A stretch of 64,000 bases of DNA. Source: Pseudomonas sp. QS1027 (GTDB taxonomy: Bacteria; Pseudomonadota; Gammaproteobacteria; Pseudomonadales; Pseudomonadaceae). The notes under the pieces are model-generated. The model did no database searches. It saw only the letters and a program-made list of their open reading frames with translations, and was not told the DNA's origin. This document shows positions 26,098 to 36,846 of the stretch, piece by piece. The stretch is from assembly GCF_002814235.1 (NCBI RefSeq), contig NZ_PHSU01000036.1, positions 1 to 64,000 on the forward strand, written 5' to 3'. Both the position numbers and the translations under genes were made by a program. How positions within the stretch are numbered: position 1 is the stretch's first letter; every line of letters starts with the position of its first letter.

Positions 26098-26113
26098 TGT
26101 GGTTATTACTACA
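26098..26113. promoter_or_regulatory. HexR-like operator before zwf
   Basis: TGTGGTTATTACTACA is a 16-bp near-palindrome (TGTRGT-N4-ACTACA), 65 bp upstream of zwf in the hexR/zwf divergent gap. It does not fit TTGT-N7-ACAA exactly but matches the broader HexR dyad. Confidence 0.55.
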
Positions 26114-26178
26114 TTTTTCCTTGAGTGATGCCTCGAAAAAAGGTATTTATCGTTTAACTTGATAAAAGAACAAACATC

Positions 26179-28348
<2,170 letters not shown>

Positions 28349-28365
28349 GTCAAGGATCCGCTGCT

Positions 28366-29031
28366 ATGACAAAAAATGTCCCGACCGTCTCCATGGCAGA
28401 CAAGGTCGCCCTGATCGATGAGCTTTGCACCCGTGCACGGATTCTTCCGGTGATCACCATTGCCCGTGAGCAGGATGTCCTGCCGCTGGCCGATGCCCTG
28501 GCCGCTGGTGGCCTGACCGCGCTGGAAGTGACCCTGCGCTCGCAGTTCGGCCTCAAGGCGATCCAGATCCTGCGTGAAGAACGTCCGGAACTGGTGACCG
28601 GTGCCGGCACCGTGCTCGATCGGCAGATGCTGGCGGCGGCGGAGGCGGCGGGTTCGCAATTCATCGTCACCCCGGGCATTACCCGTGACCTGCTGGAAGC
28701 CAGCGTCGACAGCCCGATTCCGTTGTTGCCCGGCATCAGCAATGCCTCGGGGATCATGGAGGGGTATGGCCTGGGCTATCGCCGCTTCAAGCTGTTCCCG
28801 GCGGAAGTCAGTGGTGGCGTGGCGGCGATCAAGGCCCTGGGCGGTCCGTTCGGCGAAGTGAAATTCTGCCCGACTGGCGGCGTCGGCCCGGCCAATATCA
28901 AGAGCTACATGGCATTGAAAAACGTGATGTGCGTGGGTGGCAGCTGGATGCTCGATCCCGAGTGGATCAAGAACGGCGACTGGGCGCGGATCCAGGAATG
29001 CACCGCCGAGGCGCTGGCCCTGCTGGACTGA
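28366..29031 (+). CDS. eda: KDPG aldolase (2-dehydro-3-deoxyphosphogluconate aldolase)
   Basis: Cleaves KDPG to pyruvate and glyceraldehyde 3-phosphate, the last Entner-Doudoroff step. 221 residues; ATG 28366 is preferred over an upstream ATG at 28345 because AAGGA precedes it and it matches the usual start. TIM-barrel class I aldolase: catalytic Glu in PVITIAREQD, TLRS, GAGTVLD, TPGI, and the Schiff-base Lys in RRFKLFPAE, then FCPTGGV. It completes zwf-pgl-eda and ends at a strong terminator. Its substrate KDPG is the HexR inducer, closing a feedback loop. Confidence 0.96.
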   Translation: MTKNVPTVSMADKVALIDELCTRARILPVITIAREQDVLPLADALAAGGLTALEVTLRSQFGLKAIQILREERPELVTGAGTVLDRQMLAAAEAAGSQFIVTPGITRDLLEASVDSPIPLLPGISNASGIMEGYGLGYRRFKLFPAEVSGGVAAIKALGGPFGEVKFCPTGGVGPANIKSYMALKNVMCVGGSWMLDPEWIKNGDWARIQECTAEALALLD

Positions 29032-29071
29032 TTTATCGTTACTGAATTTCGTTGTGTGTTCTACGGCTTTA

Positions 29072-29102
29072 CGGTGCGCTTGGTCGGCGCACCGTTTTTT
29101 TT
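29072..29102 (+). terminator. Intrinsic terminator after eda
   Basis: CGGTGCGC paired with GCGCACCG (29072-29079 and 29087-29094), 7-base loop, T8. It ends zwf-pgl-eda ahead of a convergent gene. Confidence 0.9.
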
Positions 29103-29111
29103 GCCTGGCGA

Positions 29112-30296
29112 TCAGCCGCTCAATTCGCCCAAGGCCCGCGCCAGCTGCTTCAGGTCCTCGGCCGAGTTGGCCAGTCCCGGCGTGACCCGGATGCAATTGC
29201 CATGGGCCGTGCCTTCGCGAACCACGGTAAACAGGTTGTACTCCGCCAGGAGTCGGTCGACCATCCGCTGCTGGTCCGGCTCATGCCGAAAGCGCAGCGA
29301 GGTGATGCCGCAATACAACCGCGGATCATCCGGTGTCAGCACCTCGATACCCGGCATCCCGCGTGCCGCGCCCACCCAGATATCCCGCAGGTAATTGAGT
29401 CGTGCGCCCTTGGCTGCCGAGCCGCCCAGTGCCCGATGTTCCTCGAAGACCAGGGGCAAGGTCATCCAGGCTGGAATATTCGGCGTGCCATAGGGGGCGC
29501 GCGAACGGATATCGCTGATCGGGTAGCGGTCCTCGCCCATGTCGGGGTCGATCTCCTCGAGGCGCGTCGGATCGATATAGATAAAGCCCAGGCTCAGGGG
29601 CGCGCCCATCCATTTCTGCAGGTTGAAACCGGCGAACAGGATACCCAGCGCTTCAAGGTTGAAATCGATCTGGCCCAGGGCATGGGCGCCGTCGAGGATC
29701 ACATCCACCCCATGTTTGCGGGCGGCGGCAGCGATGGCTTGGACCGGCATCACCAACCCGCTGCGATGGGTGACATAGGTCAGGGCCATCAGCTTCAGCC
29801 GGGGATAACGCTCGAAGGCTTCCTGATAGGTGTTCACCAGGCTGGCGAAGCTTGCCGGGAAGGGATGGCTGATTTCGATCAGTTCAATGCCACGGTTGCG
29901 TGCCAGCCAGCGCATGGCACCGAGGACGCTGGGGTATTCCTGGTCGCTGACCAGCAACTGGTCGCCGGGCTGCAGGGCATTGTAGTTGCGGATCAGCGAA
30001 TGCAGGCCGTCGCTGGCGCAGCGGGTCAGGGCCACGGCCTCGTGGTGGGTACCCAGCAGGTCGGCCAGTTGCGCGCGAATCTCCAGGCTTTCGAGGGTTT
30101 CGAAGCGCTGGCGCACGTGCACCGAGTTGCTGCGGTTGATGAACTCGATATGGCGTTCGTACGCCTCCACGACACTGCGAGTCATGCGGCCGAAGTAGCC
30201 GTTTTCCAGGTTGATCGGGCCGGGCTCCACGTCATAGCGCGCGGCCACGCTGCGCCAGAAGTGTTCGTCGCGGGCGTGTTCTTCATTCCAAGACAT
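29112..30296 (-). CDS. Class V aminotransferase-fold PLP enzyme (isopenicillin N epimerase-like)
   Basis: 394 residues of the NifS/CefD-like PLP fold. Features: INLENGYFGRMTRSV near 28-42, the phosphate-binding TRCASDGLHSLI, VILDGAHALGQIDF with the cofactor-binding Asp near 198, and the probable PLP Lys in FNLQKWMGAPLSLGF near 228, where the more usual text is S/G-H-K-W. Family members epimerise, cleave or transaminate amino acids; the substrate cannot be told from sequence. No operon partner is evident except a DUF3820 gene 25 bp downstream of nothing else: it lies upstream on the same strand and could be co-transcribed. Confidence 0.8.
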   Translation of the reverse strand: MSWNEEHARDEHFWRSVAARYDVEPGPINLENGYFGRMTRSVVEAYERHIEFINRSNSVHVRQRFETLESLEIRAQLADLLGTHHEAVALTRCASDGLHSLIRNYNALQPGDQLLVSDQEYPSVLGAMRWLARNRGIELIEISHPFPASFASLVNTYQEAFERYPRLKLMALTYVTHRSGLVMPVQAIAAAARKHGVDVILDGAHALGQIDFNLEALGILFAGFNLQKWMGAPLSLGFIYIDPTRLEEIDPDMGEDRYPISDIRSRAPYGTPNIPAWMTLPLVFEEHRALGGSAAKGARLNYLRDIWVGAARGMPGIEVLTPDDPRLYCGITSLRFRHEPDQQRMVDRLLAEYNLFTVVREGTAHGNCIRVTPGLANSAEDLKQLARALGELSG

Positions 30297-30321
30297 GGCG
30301 GTGCCTCTCTCGACAACGGGG

Positions 30322-30558
30322 TCAATGGCGGGGTTTGGGTTTGCCGTGCTTGGCGCGAAGCGGGTCGAGCAGGTCGGACAAGCCGTTGTGGTCGATCTCC
30401 TGCATCAAGGCGAGCAGGCCACCGAGCTCGCCGTGTGGGAACCCCTCGCGGGCGAACCAGTTCAGGTACGGGCCGGGCAGGTCGGCGATGATCCGCCCCT
30501 TGTATTTGCCGAACGGCATTTCGCGGGTGACCAGCAGTTCGAGTTTCTCGGGATTCAT
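30322..30558 (-). CDS. DUF3820 family protein
   Basis: 78 residues from the ATG at 30558 (AAGG 7 bases upstream). The family core is clear: MPFGKYKGRIIADLPGPYLNWF at about 14-35, with a hydrophobic helix GGLLALMQEI. Such proteins are small and soluble; the PFGKYKG motif also occurs as a module in exonuclease-type proteins. Function unknown. It precedes the class V PLP gene by 25 bp on the same strand. Confidence 0.85.
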   Translation of the reverse strand: MNPEKLELLVTREMPFGKYKGRIIADLPGPYLNWFAREGFPHGELGGLLALMQEIDHNGLSDLLDPLRAKHGKPKPRH

Positions 30559-30710
30559 GGGCGACCTTGTCTTGCGCTGTTCAAGCGTCTTGAAAAATAC
30601 AGGCATTCTGCATGCAGGCCAATTGACAGTTCATGCAAATAACCGCCATACAGATAGTTGGCTTATTTCTAAGTATTTGAAATATATGTATAAAATAATC
30701 GGTCAAGGCT

Positions 30711-30725
30711 TGGCACGGTGACTGC
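30711..30725 (+). promoter_or_regulatory. Sigma54 (RpoN)-type promoter
   Basis: TGGCACGGTGACTGC matches TGGCAC-N5-TTGC except for one base, with correct GG-to-GC spacing. It lies 42 bp before the PA2169-type gene. Confidence 0.6.
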
Positions 30726-30766
30726 AACAGTCTTTGGTACCTTTCACCACCAGAAGGAATTGAGCC

Positions 30767-31231
30767 ATGACCAGCATCAACAAAGAAGCCGTATCGATTC
30801 TCAATGATCTGATCGAAGTCAGTAAAGACGGTCAGAAAGGTTTTCAGACCTGCGCTGAAGACATCAAGAATCCCGAGCTGAAGGCGTTGTTCGTGCACCG
30901 TGCCAGCGAGTGCGCCGCATCCGCGACCGAACTGCAGGCCGAGGTGCGCAAATTGGGCGGCGATCCGGAGACCTCCACCAGTGTCGCCGGTGACCTGCAC
31001 CGTCGTTGGGTGGACGTGAAGTCGCTGTTCACCGGCAAGGGTGAAGAGGCGGTACTCAACGAAGCCGAGCGCGGCGAAGACCACGCCAAGAAAGCCTATC
31101 GCGAAGCGCTGGAGAAGCTGGCCAAGCACAATCTGGTGGGCCTCACTGACCTGGTGAACCGTCAGTATCAGGGTGTGCTGCGCAATCACGACCAGGTGAA
31201 AGCGCTGCGTAACATCGCCCGCGCCAGCTAA
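30767..31231 (+). CDS. PA2169-family four-helix-bundle protein (DUF2383)
   Basis: 154 residues, all helical: INKEAVSILNDLIEVSKDGQ at the N-terminus, then LKALFVHRASECAASATELQ, the acidic-basic loop EAVLNEAERGEDHAKKAYRE near 104-123 and a last helix with RNHDQVKALR. The Glu/His pattern resembles ferritin-like bundles, but metal binding is not shown. In P. aeruginosa the relatives are stress or anaerobiosis associated (general knowledge). Monocistronic: sigma54-type promoter upstream and terminator downstream. Confidence 0.88.
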   Translation: MTSINKEAVSILNDLIEVSKDGQKGFQTCAEDIKNPELKALFVHRASECAASATELQAEVRKLGGDPETSTSVAGDLHRRWVDVKSLFTGKGEEAVLNEAERGEDHAKKAYREALEKLAKHNLVGLTDLVNRQYQGVLRNHDQVKALRNIARAS

Positions 31232-31250
31232 GTTTCACGCTGCCATGAAA

Positions 31251-31277
31251 AACGCCGGTTGATCCGGCGTTTTTTTT
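31251..31277 (+). terminator. Intrinsic terminator after the PA2169-type gene
   Basis: AACGCCGG paired with CCGGCGTT around a 5-base loop, followed by T6-T7. Its A-run on the left side lets it serve the convergent MaoC gene as well. Confidence 0.9.
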
Positions 31278-31280
31278 GCA

Positions 31281-31751
31281 TCAGCCAATGGTGATCGGCG
31301 GTGGGCTGGTCAGGGTGACCGTCTGTTGCTTGCGCGGTGCGAGGATCTCGGCTTCGCCGTCGACCACCAGTTCATCGCGCTGGTTGAACACGCGGGTGGC
31401 AATGCGCACGCGGAATTTCGGCAGCTTCTCGAGGATCTCCAGGCGGACGGTCAGGGTGTCGCCGATCTTCACCGGCTTCTGGAAGCTCATCTGCTGGCCC
31501 AGGTAGATGGTGCCCGGCCCGGGCAGTTCGCAGGCCACCGCGGCGCTGATCAGCGCACCGCTGAACATGCCGTGGGCAATACGCTCCTTGAACATGCTCG
31601 CGGCGGCGAACTCGGCGTCCAGGTGCACCGGGTTGTGATCGCCTGACATGGCGGCGAACAACTGGATATCGCGCTCTTCAACGGTCTTGCTGTAGCTGGC
31701 GGTCTGGCCGACTTCAAGGGCTTCGTAAGGCGTGTTGGTAACCTGGGTCAT
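31281..31751 (-). CDS. MaoC-like (R)-enoyl-CoA hydratase, PhaJ type
   Basis: 156-residue single hot-dog domain. Hydratase 2 motif: ISGDHNPVHLD-type MSGDHNPVHLDAEFAAASMF with the Asp/His pair at about 37-42, then IAHGMFSGALISA. It hydrates trans-2-enoyl-CoA to (R)-3-hydroxyacyl-CoA, linking beta-oxidation to medium-chain PHA synthesis in pseudomonads (known for PhaJ). The gene order MaoC-hydrolase-fadD2-fadD1 is the conserved Pseudomonas arrangement (PA3302-PA3299), where this gene is called phaJ1. Confidence 0.88.
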   Translation of the reverse strand: MTQVTNTPYEALEVGQTASYSKTVEERDIQLFAAMSGDHNPVHLDAEFAAASMFKERIAHGMFSGALISAAVACELPGPGTIYLGQQMSFQKPVKIGDTLTVRLEILEKLPKFRVRIATRVFNQRDELVVDGEAEILAPRKQQTVTLTSPPPITIG

Positions 31752-31823
31752 CGCAAGGTGGTCCTGTAAGGGTGTTATTTGAAATCAACGGATTGATTTC
31801 AAAGAAAATGATTTAGCCGGCGA

Positions 31824-32768
31824 TCATTCCGAGCGCGACGGGCGACGATGGGCCAGGGCCTGTTCCAGCCACTGGATCAGGTCGCGGGTGACTTCCTCGC
31901 GGTTGGTCTCGTTGAACACTTCATGCCGTGCCTGTGGATAGACGTTCAATTGCAGGTTCTGGCTACCGGCGGCGCGCAAAGCGTCGGCCAGATCCTTGAG
32001 ACGCTTGCCCTCACTGACCGGATCACATTCGCCACCGATCACCAGCAGCGGCAGGCCCGGGTCGATCTGCGCGAGGTTTTTCGCCTTGCTGATCTGCTGC
32101 AGGCCACCGAGCAGATCAATCCACAATTGGTTGGTGCAACGGAAGCCGCACAGCGGGTCGTTGACGTATTTGTCCACTTCATCCGGGTCACGGCTCAGCC
32201 AGTCGAAAGCCGTGCGATTGGGTTTGAAGGCCTTGTTGAACGAACCGAATGACAGCCAGTCGATCAGCGCGCTGCGCCCGGTGGGGCCCTGGCGCCAGCG
32301 TTCGAAGCGGGCAATCGCGCCGGCCGCGCGGTACAGCGCCACCGGCTGGAAGTTCGAGCCGCTGAGGACCGCGCCCTGCAAACTGGCGCTGTGGTGCAGC
32401 AGGTAGGCCTGGGCGATGTAGCTGCCCATGCTGTGGCCGAGCAGGATGATCGGCACTCCGGGGTGCTGTTCGCCGATGCGCTGGTTGAGGCTGGCCAGGT
32501 CACTGACCATCGCGCACCAGCCGTCCTGGTCGGCGTAGTGGCCGAGCACGCCGTGTTCGGCGGTCTTGCCGTGGCCGCGCTGGTCGAAGGCGTACAAACC
32601 ATGGCCGGCGGCGCACAGGGCTTCGGCCAGGCGGGCATAACGGCCGCTGTGTTCGGCCATGCCGTGGGACAGCAGGATCACGGCCTTCGGTGGGCCGTCC
32701 GGCAACCAGCGATTGACGTACAGGCGGCTGTGGTCACTGACGGTCAACCAGAAGGTGTCATGGATCAT
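31824..32768 (-). CDS. Alpha/beta hydrolase, monoacylglycerol lipase-like (S33/hydrolase_4)
   Basis: 314 residues from the ATG at 32768 (AAAGGA 7 bases upstream); a longer frame would cross the divergent promoter. Serine-hydrolase motifs: oxyanion loop LLSHGMAEHSGRY near 32-44, AFDQRGHGKT, nucleophile elbow LLGHSMGSYIAQAY near 109-122, late Asp in GGECDPVSEG and His in PQARHEVFNE. The triad is complete. It probably frees fatty acids from esters for the adjacent acyl-CoA synthetases. Gap to the MaoC gene is 72 bp, so they may form an operon. Confidence 0.88.
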   Translation of the reverse strand: MIHDTFWLTVSDHSRLYVNRWLPDGPPKAVILLSHGMAEHSGRYARLAEALCAAGHGLYAFDQRGHGKTAEHGVLGHYADQDGWCAMVSDLASLNQRIGEQHPGVPIILLGHSMGSYIAQAYLLHHSASLQGAVLSGSNFQPVALYRAAGAIARFERWRQGPTGRSALIDWLSFGSFNKAFKPNRTAFDWLSRDPDEVDKYVNDPLCGFRCTNQLWIDLLGGLQQISKAKNLAQIDPGLPLLVIGGECDPVSEGKRLKDLADALRAAGSQNLQLNVYPQARHEVFNETNREEVTRDLIQWLEQALAHRRPSRSE

Positions 32769-32923
32769 GGCGGTTCCTTTGCACGGGGACGAGACGGACA
32801 TCGGCCGGGGCGCGTTGTCGCTCCATTGTATAGCGCATCCTTGCACAGGAAGCAGACCCTCCTGCGCATTGGCAGCAAGATTCATGATGTTAATGACTGT
32901 GTCCAGCATATTTGCCTGATGCC

Positions 32924-32938
32924 CGTTAGCTGCTAACG
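32924..32938. promoter_or_regulatory. 15-bp perfect dyad in the hydrolase/fadD2 divergent gap
   Basis: CGTTAGC-T-GCTAACG is a perfect 7-1-7 inverted repeat in the 242-bp gap between the divergent hydrolase and fadD2 starts. It is a likely regulator site (TetR-like shape); the regulator is unknown. Confidence 0.4.
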
Positions 32939-33010
32939 TCCGCTAAGCACCGCTTTTTTCGCCTTGGGCGCAGGCGGCCCCGCAGAGGCTCAGGTAAGAG
33001 GACAAAAACA

Positions 33011-34699
33011 ATGCAACCTGATTTCTGGAATGACAAGCGCCCCACCGGCGTACCCCTGGACATCGATCTGGGTGCCTACAAGTCGGTGATCGAGGTGTTC
33101 GAGCGCTCCTGCAAGAAGTTCGCCGATCGTCCGGCCTTCAGCAACATGGGCGTGACCCTGACCTACGCCGAGCTCGAGCGCTACAGCGCGGCCTTCGCCG
33201 GTTACCTGCAAAACCACACCGAGTTGCAACCGGGCGACCGCATTGCGGTGCAATTGCCCAACGTCCTGCATTATCCGATTGCGGTGTTCGGCGCGTTGCG
33301 CGCGGGGCTGATCGTGGTCAACACCAATCCGCTGTACACCGTTCGCGAGATGCGCCATCAGTTCAAGGACTCCGGCGCCCGCGCGCTGGTGTATCTGAAC
33401 CTGTTCGGCCAGCGGGTCCAGGAAGTGCTGCCCGATACCCAGATCGAGTACCTGATCGAAGCGAAGATGGGCGACCTGATGCCCGCCGCCAAGGGTTGGC
33501 TGACCAACCTGGTGGTGGACAAGGTGAAGAAGCTGGTGCCGGCCTACGACCTGCCCCAGGCGGCCTCGTTCAAGAGCGCCTTGCGCCTGGGCCAGGGCAA
33601 CGCGATCCGGCCATTGAGCGTTGGCCTGGACGATATCGCGGTGTTGCAATACACCGGCGGCACCACGGGCCTGGCCAAGGGCGCGATGCTGACCCATGGC
33701 AACCTGGTGGCGAACATGCAACAGGCCCGGGGTTGCCTGTCCCAGCCTGGCGACGATGGCCAGCCGCTGCTCAAGGAAGGCCAGGAGGTGATGATCGCGC
33801 CGCTGCCGCTGTACCACATCTATGCCTTCACCGCGAACTGCATGTGCATGATGGTCACCGGCAACCACAACGTGCTGATCAGCAATCCGCGGGACATCGG
33901 TGCCTTTATCAAGGAGCTGAAGAACTGGCGGTTTTCCGCGCTGCTGGGGCTCAACACCCTGTTCGTGGCGTTGATGGAGCATCCGGAGTTCAAGACCCTG
34001 GATTTTTCCAGCCTGAAACTCACCAACTCCGGGGGCACCGCGCTGGTCAAGGCCACCGCCGAGCGCTGGCACAAGCTCACCGGTTGCCGCATCACCGAAG
34101 GCTACGGGCTGACCGAGACTTCGCCGATCGCCTGCACCAACCCCTATGGCGACAAGGGCAAGCTGGGCACGGTGGGCTTGCCGGTGCCCGGTACGGCCTT
34201 GAAGGTCATTGACGACAACGGTGTCGAGCAGCCGCTGGGCGAGCGTGGCGAGTTGTGCATCAAGGGGCCGCAAGTGATGAAGGGCTACTGGCAGCAGGTC
34301 GAGGCTACTGAACAGGTGCTCGATGCCGAGGGCTGGTTCAAGACCGGCGACATTGCGGTGATCGACCCGGACGGCTTCGTGCGCATCGTCGACCGCAAGA
34401 AGGACATGATCATCGTCTCCGGTTTCAACGTGTACCCCAATGAAATCGAAGATGTGGTGATGGCCCATCCGAAGGTCGCCAACTGCGCGGTGATCGGCGT
34501 GCCGGACGAGCGTTCCGGCGAGGCGGTGAAGTTGTTTGTGGTGGCGCGGGATACGGGGGTCAGCCTCGAAGAGCTGAAGGCCTACTGCAAGGAAAACTTT
34601 ACCGGCTACAAGGTACCCAAGCACATCGTGCTGCGTGATTCGTTGCCGATGACGGCGGTGGGCAAGATCCTGCGGCGGGAGTTGCGGGATATCGCTTGA
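33011..34699 (+). CDS. fadD2: Long-chain fatty acid-CoA ligase FadD2
   Basis: Activates fatty acids to acyl-CoA with ATP at the inner membrane. 562 residues. AMP-binding motif QYTGGTTGLAKGAMLTH near 213-229, GYGLTETSP near 362-370, hinge/ATP motif DGWFKTGDIA-type EGWFKTGDIAVID near 442-454, VDRKKDMIIVSGFNVYPNEIE near 460-480, catalytic Lys in AVGKILRREL at the end. About 60% identical by eye to FadD1 downstream. An A-rich AAAAACAA sits right at the start codon. The promoter gap with the divergent hydrolase holds the 15-bp dyad. Confidence 0.93.
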   Translation: MQPDFWNDKRPTGVPLDIDLGAYKSVIEVFERSCKKFADRPAFSNMGVTLTYAELERYSAAFAGYLQNHTELQPGDRIAVQLPNVLHYPIAVFGALRAGLIVVNTNPLYTVREMRHQFKDSGARALVYLNLFGQRVQEVLPDTQIEYLIEAKMGDLMPAAKGWLTNLVVDKVKKLVPAYDLPQAASFKSALRLGQGNAIRPLSVGLDDIAVLQYTGGTTGLAKGAMLTHGNLVANMQQARGCLSQPGDDGQPLLKEGQEVMIAPLPLYHIYAFTANCMCMMVTGNHNVLISNPRDIGAFIKELKNWRFSALLGLNTLFVALMEHPEFKTLDFSSLKLTNSGGTALVKATAERWHKLTGCRITEGYGLTETSPIACTNPYGDKGKLGTVGLPVPGTALKVIDDNGVEQPLGERGELCIKGPQVMKGYWQQVEATEQVLDAEGWFKTGDIAVIDPDGFVRIVDRKKDMIIVSGFNVYPNEIEDVVMAHPKVANCAVIGVPDERSGEAVKLFVVARDTGVSLEELKAYCKENFTGYKVPKHIVLRDSLPMTAVGKILRRELRDIA

Positions 34700-34730
34700 G
34701 CCGCAAGTGATGCGGTGTCATTGAGGGCCT

Positions 34731-34821
34731 CTTCGCGGGCAAGCCCTGCTCCTACAGCGTTGTGTCGTACACAAAATCGGTGAACGACGACGGACTGTAG
34801 GAGCAGGGCTTGCCCGCGAAG
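34731..34821. repeat. REPIN between fadD2 and fadD1
   Basis: Arms 34731-34757 and 34795-34821 are exact reverse complements (CTTCGCGGGCAAGCCCTGCT...), the same family as 8920-9010. The remaining 269 bp before fadD1 hold its promoter region, where I see no clear operator. Confidence 0.9.
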
Positions 34822-35090
34822 CTTTTTGGCCTTGAAACCCTCGATCCAGAGCGAAAATCCAACAAATAGAACCTTTACTCTAAAAGTGACCGCTTGTGTT
34901 TCTTGAGTCATCTTTATGACCGTAAGGGCCACGTTTGGCTCTAGGCGACCCTCGGCAAAGCTGCTACTCTCGGCGCGCTTTGTGACTTCTCGGCGTAGGT
35001 TAAAGCCGGATTCACCCAATAAAAAACACAGACAAATAATAATCGCATCAAATGCGGTGCTGAATTCGCGTTGCTGAGGAGTAGGCTTCC

Positions 35091-36788
35091 ATGATCGAAG
35101 ACTTTTGGAAGGATAAGTACCCGGCTGGGATTGCTGCCGATATCAATCCCGACGAGTACCCGAATGTTCAGACGGTATTGAAACAGTCTTGCCAACGATT
35201 CGCCAGCAAGCCGGCCTTCAGCAACCTCGGCAAGACACTCACCTACGGTGAGCTGTACGAACTGTCGGGTGCTTTTGCCGCTTACCTGCAACAGCACACC
35301 GACCTGCAACCGGGCGATCGCATCGCCGTGCAGTTGCCCAACGTGCTGCAATATCCAGTCGCGGTCTTCGGCGCCATTCGTGCCGGGCTGATCGTGGTCA
35401 ACACCAACCCGCTGTACACCGCGCGGGAAATGGAACACCAGTTCAACGACTCCGGCGCCAAGGCCCTGGTGTGCCTGGCGAACATGGCGCACCTGGCCGA
35501 AACCGTGGTGCCCAAGACCGGCGTCAAGCACGTCATCGTTACCGAGGTCGCCGACCTGTTGCCGCCGCTCAAGCGCCTGCTGATCAACAGTGTCATCAAG
35601 TACGTGAAGAAGATGGTCCCGGCTTATCACCTGCCCAAGGCCGTCAAGTTCAACGACGTCCTGAGCAAGGGCCATGGCCAGCCGATCAAGGAAGCCAATC
35701 CGGTCAGCAGCGATGTGGCCGTATTGCAATACACCGGCGGCACCACCGGCGTGGCCAAGGGGGCGATGCTGACCCACCGCAACCTGGTGGCGAACATGCT
35801 GCAGTGCAAGGCGCTGATGGGCTCGAACCTCAATGAAGGTAGCGAGATCGTCATCACCCCGCTGCCGCTGTACCACATCTATGCCTTCACCTTTCATTGC
35901 ATGGCGATGATGCTGATCGGTAATCACAACATCCTGATCAGCAACCCGCGCGACCTGTCGGCGATGGTCAAGGAACTGTCGAAGTGGAAGTTCAGCGCCT
36001 TTGTCGGCCTGAACACGCTGTTCGTCGCACTGTGCAACAACGAGGGTTTCCGCAAGCTGGACTTCTCCGCGCTCAAGGTCACCCTGTCCGGCGGCATGGC
36101 CCTGCAGCTGGCGGCGGCCGAGCGCTGGAAAGCGGTGACCGGCTGCGCCATCTGCGAAGGTTACGGCATGACCGAAACCAGTCCGGTGGCGACGGTGAAC
36201 CCGAGCCAGAGCATCCAGATCGGTACTATCGGCATTCCGGTGCCTTCGACCCTGTGCAAGGTGGTCAACGATGCCGGGGAAGAACAGGCCCTGGGCGAAA
36301 TCGGCGAGCTGTGCATCAAGGGCCCGCAGGTGATGAAGGGCTACTGGCAGCGCCAGGACGCCACCGACGAGATCCTCGACAGCGAAGGCTGGTTGAAGAC
36401 CGGCGACATCGCGGTCATCCAGCCGGACGGCTACATGCGGATTGTCGACCGCAAGAAGGACATGATCCTGGTGTCGGGCTTCAACGTCTATCCGAACGAA
36501 TTGGAAGACGTGCTGGCGACCTTGCCGGGCGTGCTGCAATGCGCGGCCATCGGTGTACCGGACGAGAAGTCCGGGGAAGTCATCAAGATCTTCATCGTCG
36601 CCAAGCCGGGTGTGACCCTGACCAAGGACCAGGTGATGGAGCACATGCGCGCCAATGTCACCGGCTACAAAGTACCCAAGTTCGTCGAGTTCCGCGATGC
36701 GTTGCCGACCACCAACGTCGGCAAGATCCTGCGTCGCGAGCTGCGCGATAGCGAGCTTGCGAAGCTGGGCCTGAAGAAAATCGCCTGA
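35091..36788 (+). CDS. fadD1: Long-chain fatty acid-CoA ligase FadD1
   Basis: 565 residues, paralogue of FadD2 and probably the main long-chain enzyme (known for P. aeruginosa FadD1). Motifs: QYTGGTTGVAKGAMLTH, GYGMTETSPVATVNPS, EGWLKTGDIAVIQPDGYM, VDRKKDMILVSGFNVYPNE and NVGKILRREL. It has a long own leader, so fadD1 is probably transcribed separately from fadD2. A GAGGAG ribosome binding site precedes ATG 35091, and a strong hairpin follows the stop. Confidence 0.94.
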   Translation: MIEDFWKDKYPAGIAADINPDEYPNVQTVLKQSCQRFASKPAFSNLGKTLTYGELYELSGAFAAYLQQHTDLQPGDRIAVQLPNVLQYPVAVFGAIRAGLIVVNTNPLYTAREMEHQFNDSGAKALVCLANMAHLAETVVPKTGVKHVIVTEVADLLPPLKRLLINSVIKYVKKMVPAYHLPKAVKFNDVLSKGHGQPIKEANPVSSDVAVLQYTGGTTGVAKGAMLTHRNLVANMLQCKALMGSNLNEGSEIVITPLPLYHIYAFTFHCMAMMLIGNHNILISNPRDLSAMVKELSKWKFSAFVGLNTLFVALCNNEGFRKLDFSALKVTLSGGMALQLAAAERWKAVTGCAICEGYGMTETSPVATVNPSQSIQIGTIGIPVPSTLCKVVNDAGEEQALGEIGELCIKGPQVMKGYWQRQDATDEILDSEGWLKTGDIAVIQPDGYMRIVDRKKDMILVSGFNVYPNELEDVLATLPGVLQCAAIGVPDEKSGEVIKIFIVAKPGVTLTKDQVMEHMRANVTGYKVPKFVEFRDALPTTNVGKILRRELRDSELAKLGLKKIA

Positions 36789-36800
36789 CCCGCTGAAACG

Positions 36801-36827
36801 ACAAAGCCCCGCCATGCGGGGCTTTGT
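36801..36827. terminator. Terminator hairpin after fadD1 (probably bidirectional)
   Basis: 12-bp perfect stem ACAAAGCCCCGC / GCGGGGCTTTGT with a 3-base loop, between the convergent fadD1 and the 36847 gene. The T tract is short. Confidence 0.8.
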
Positions 36828-36846
36828 CATTTATGGCATCTGCTAT

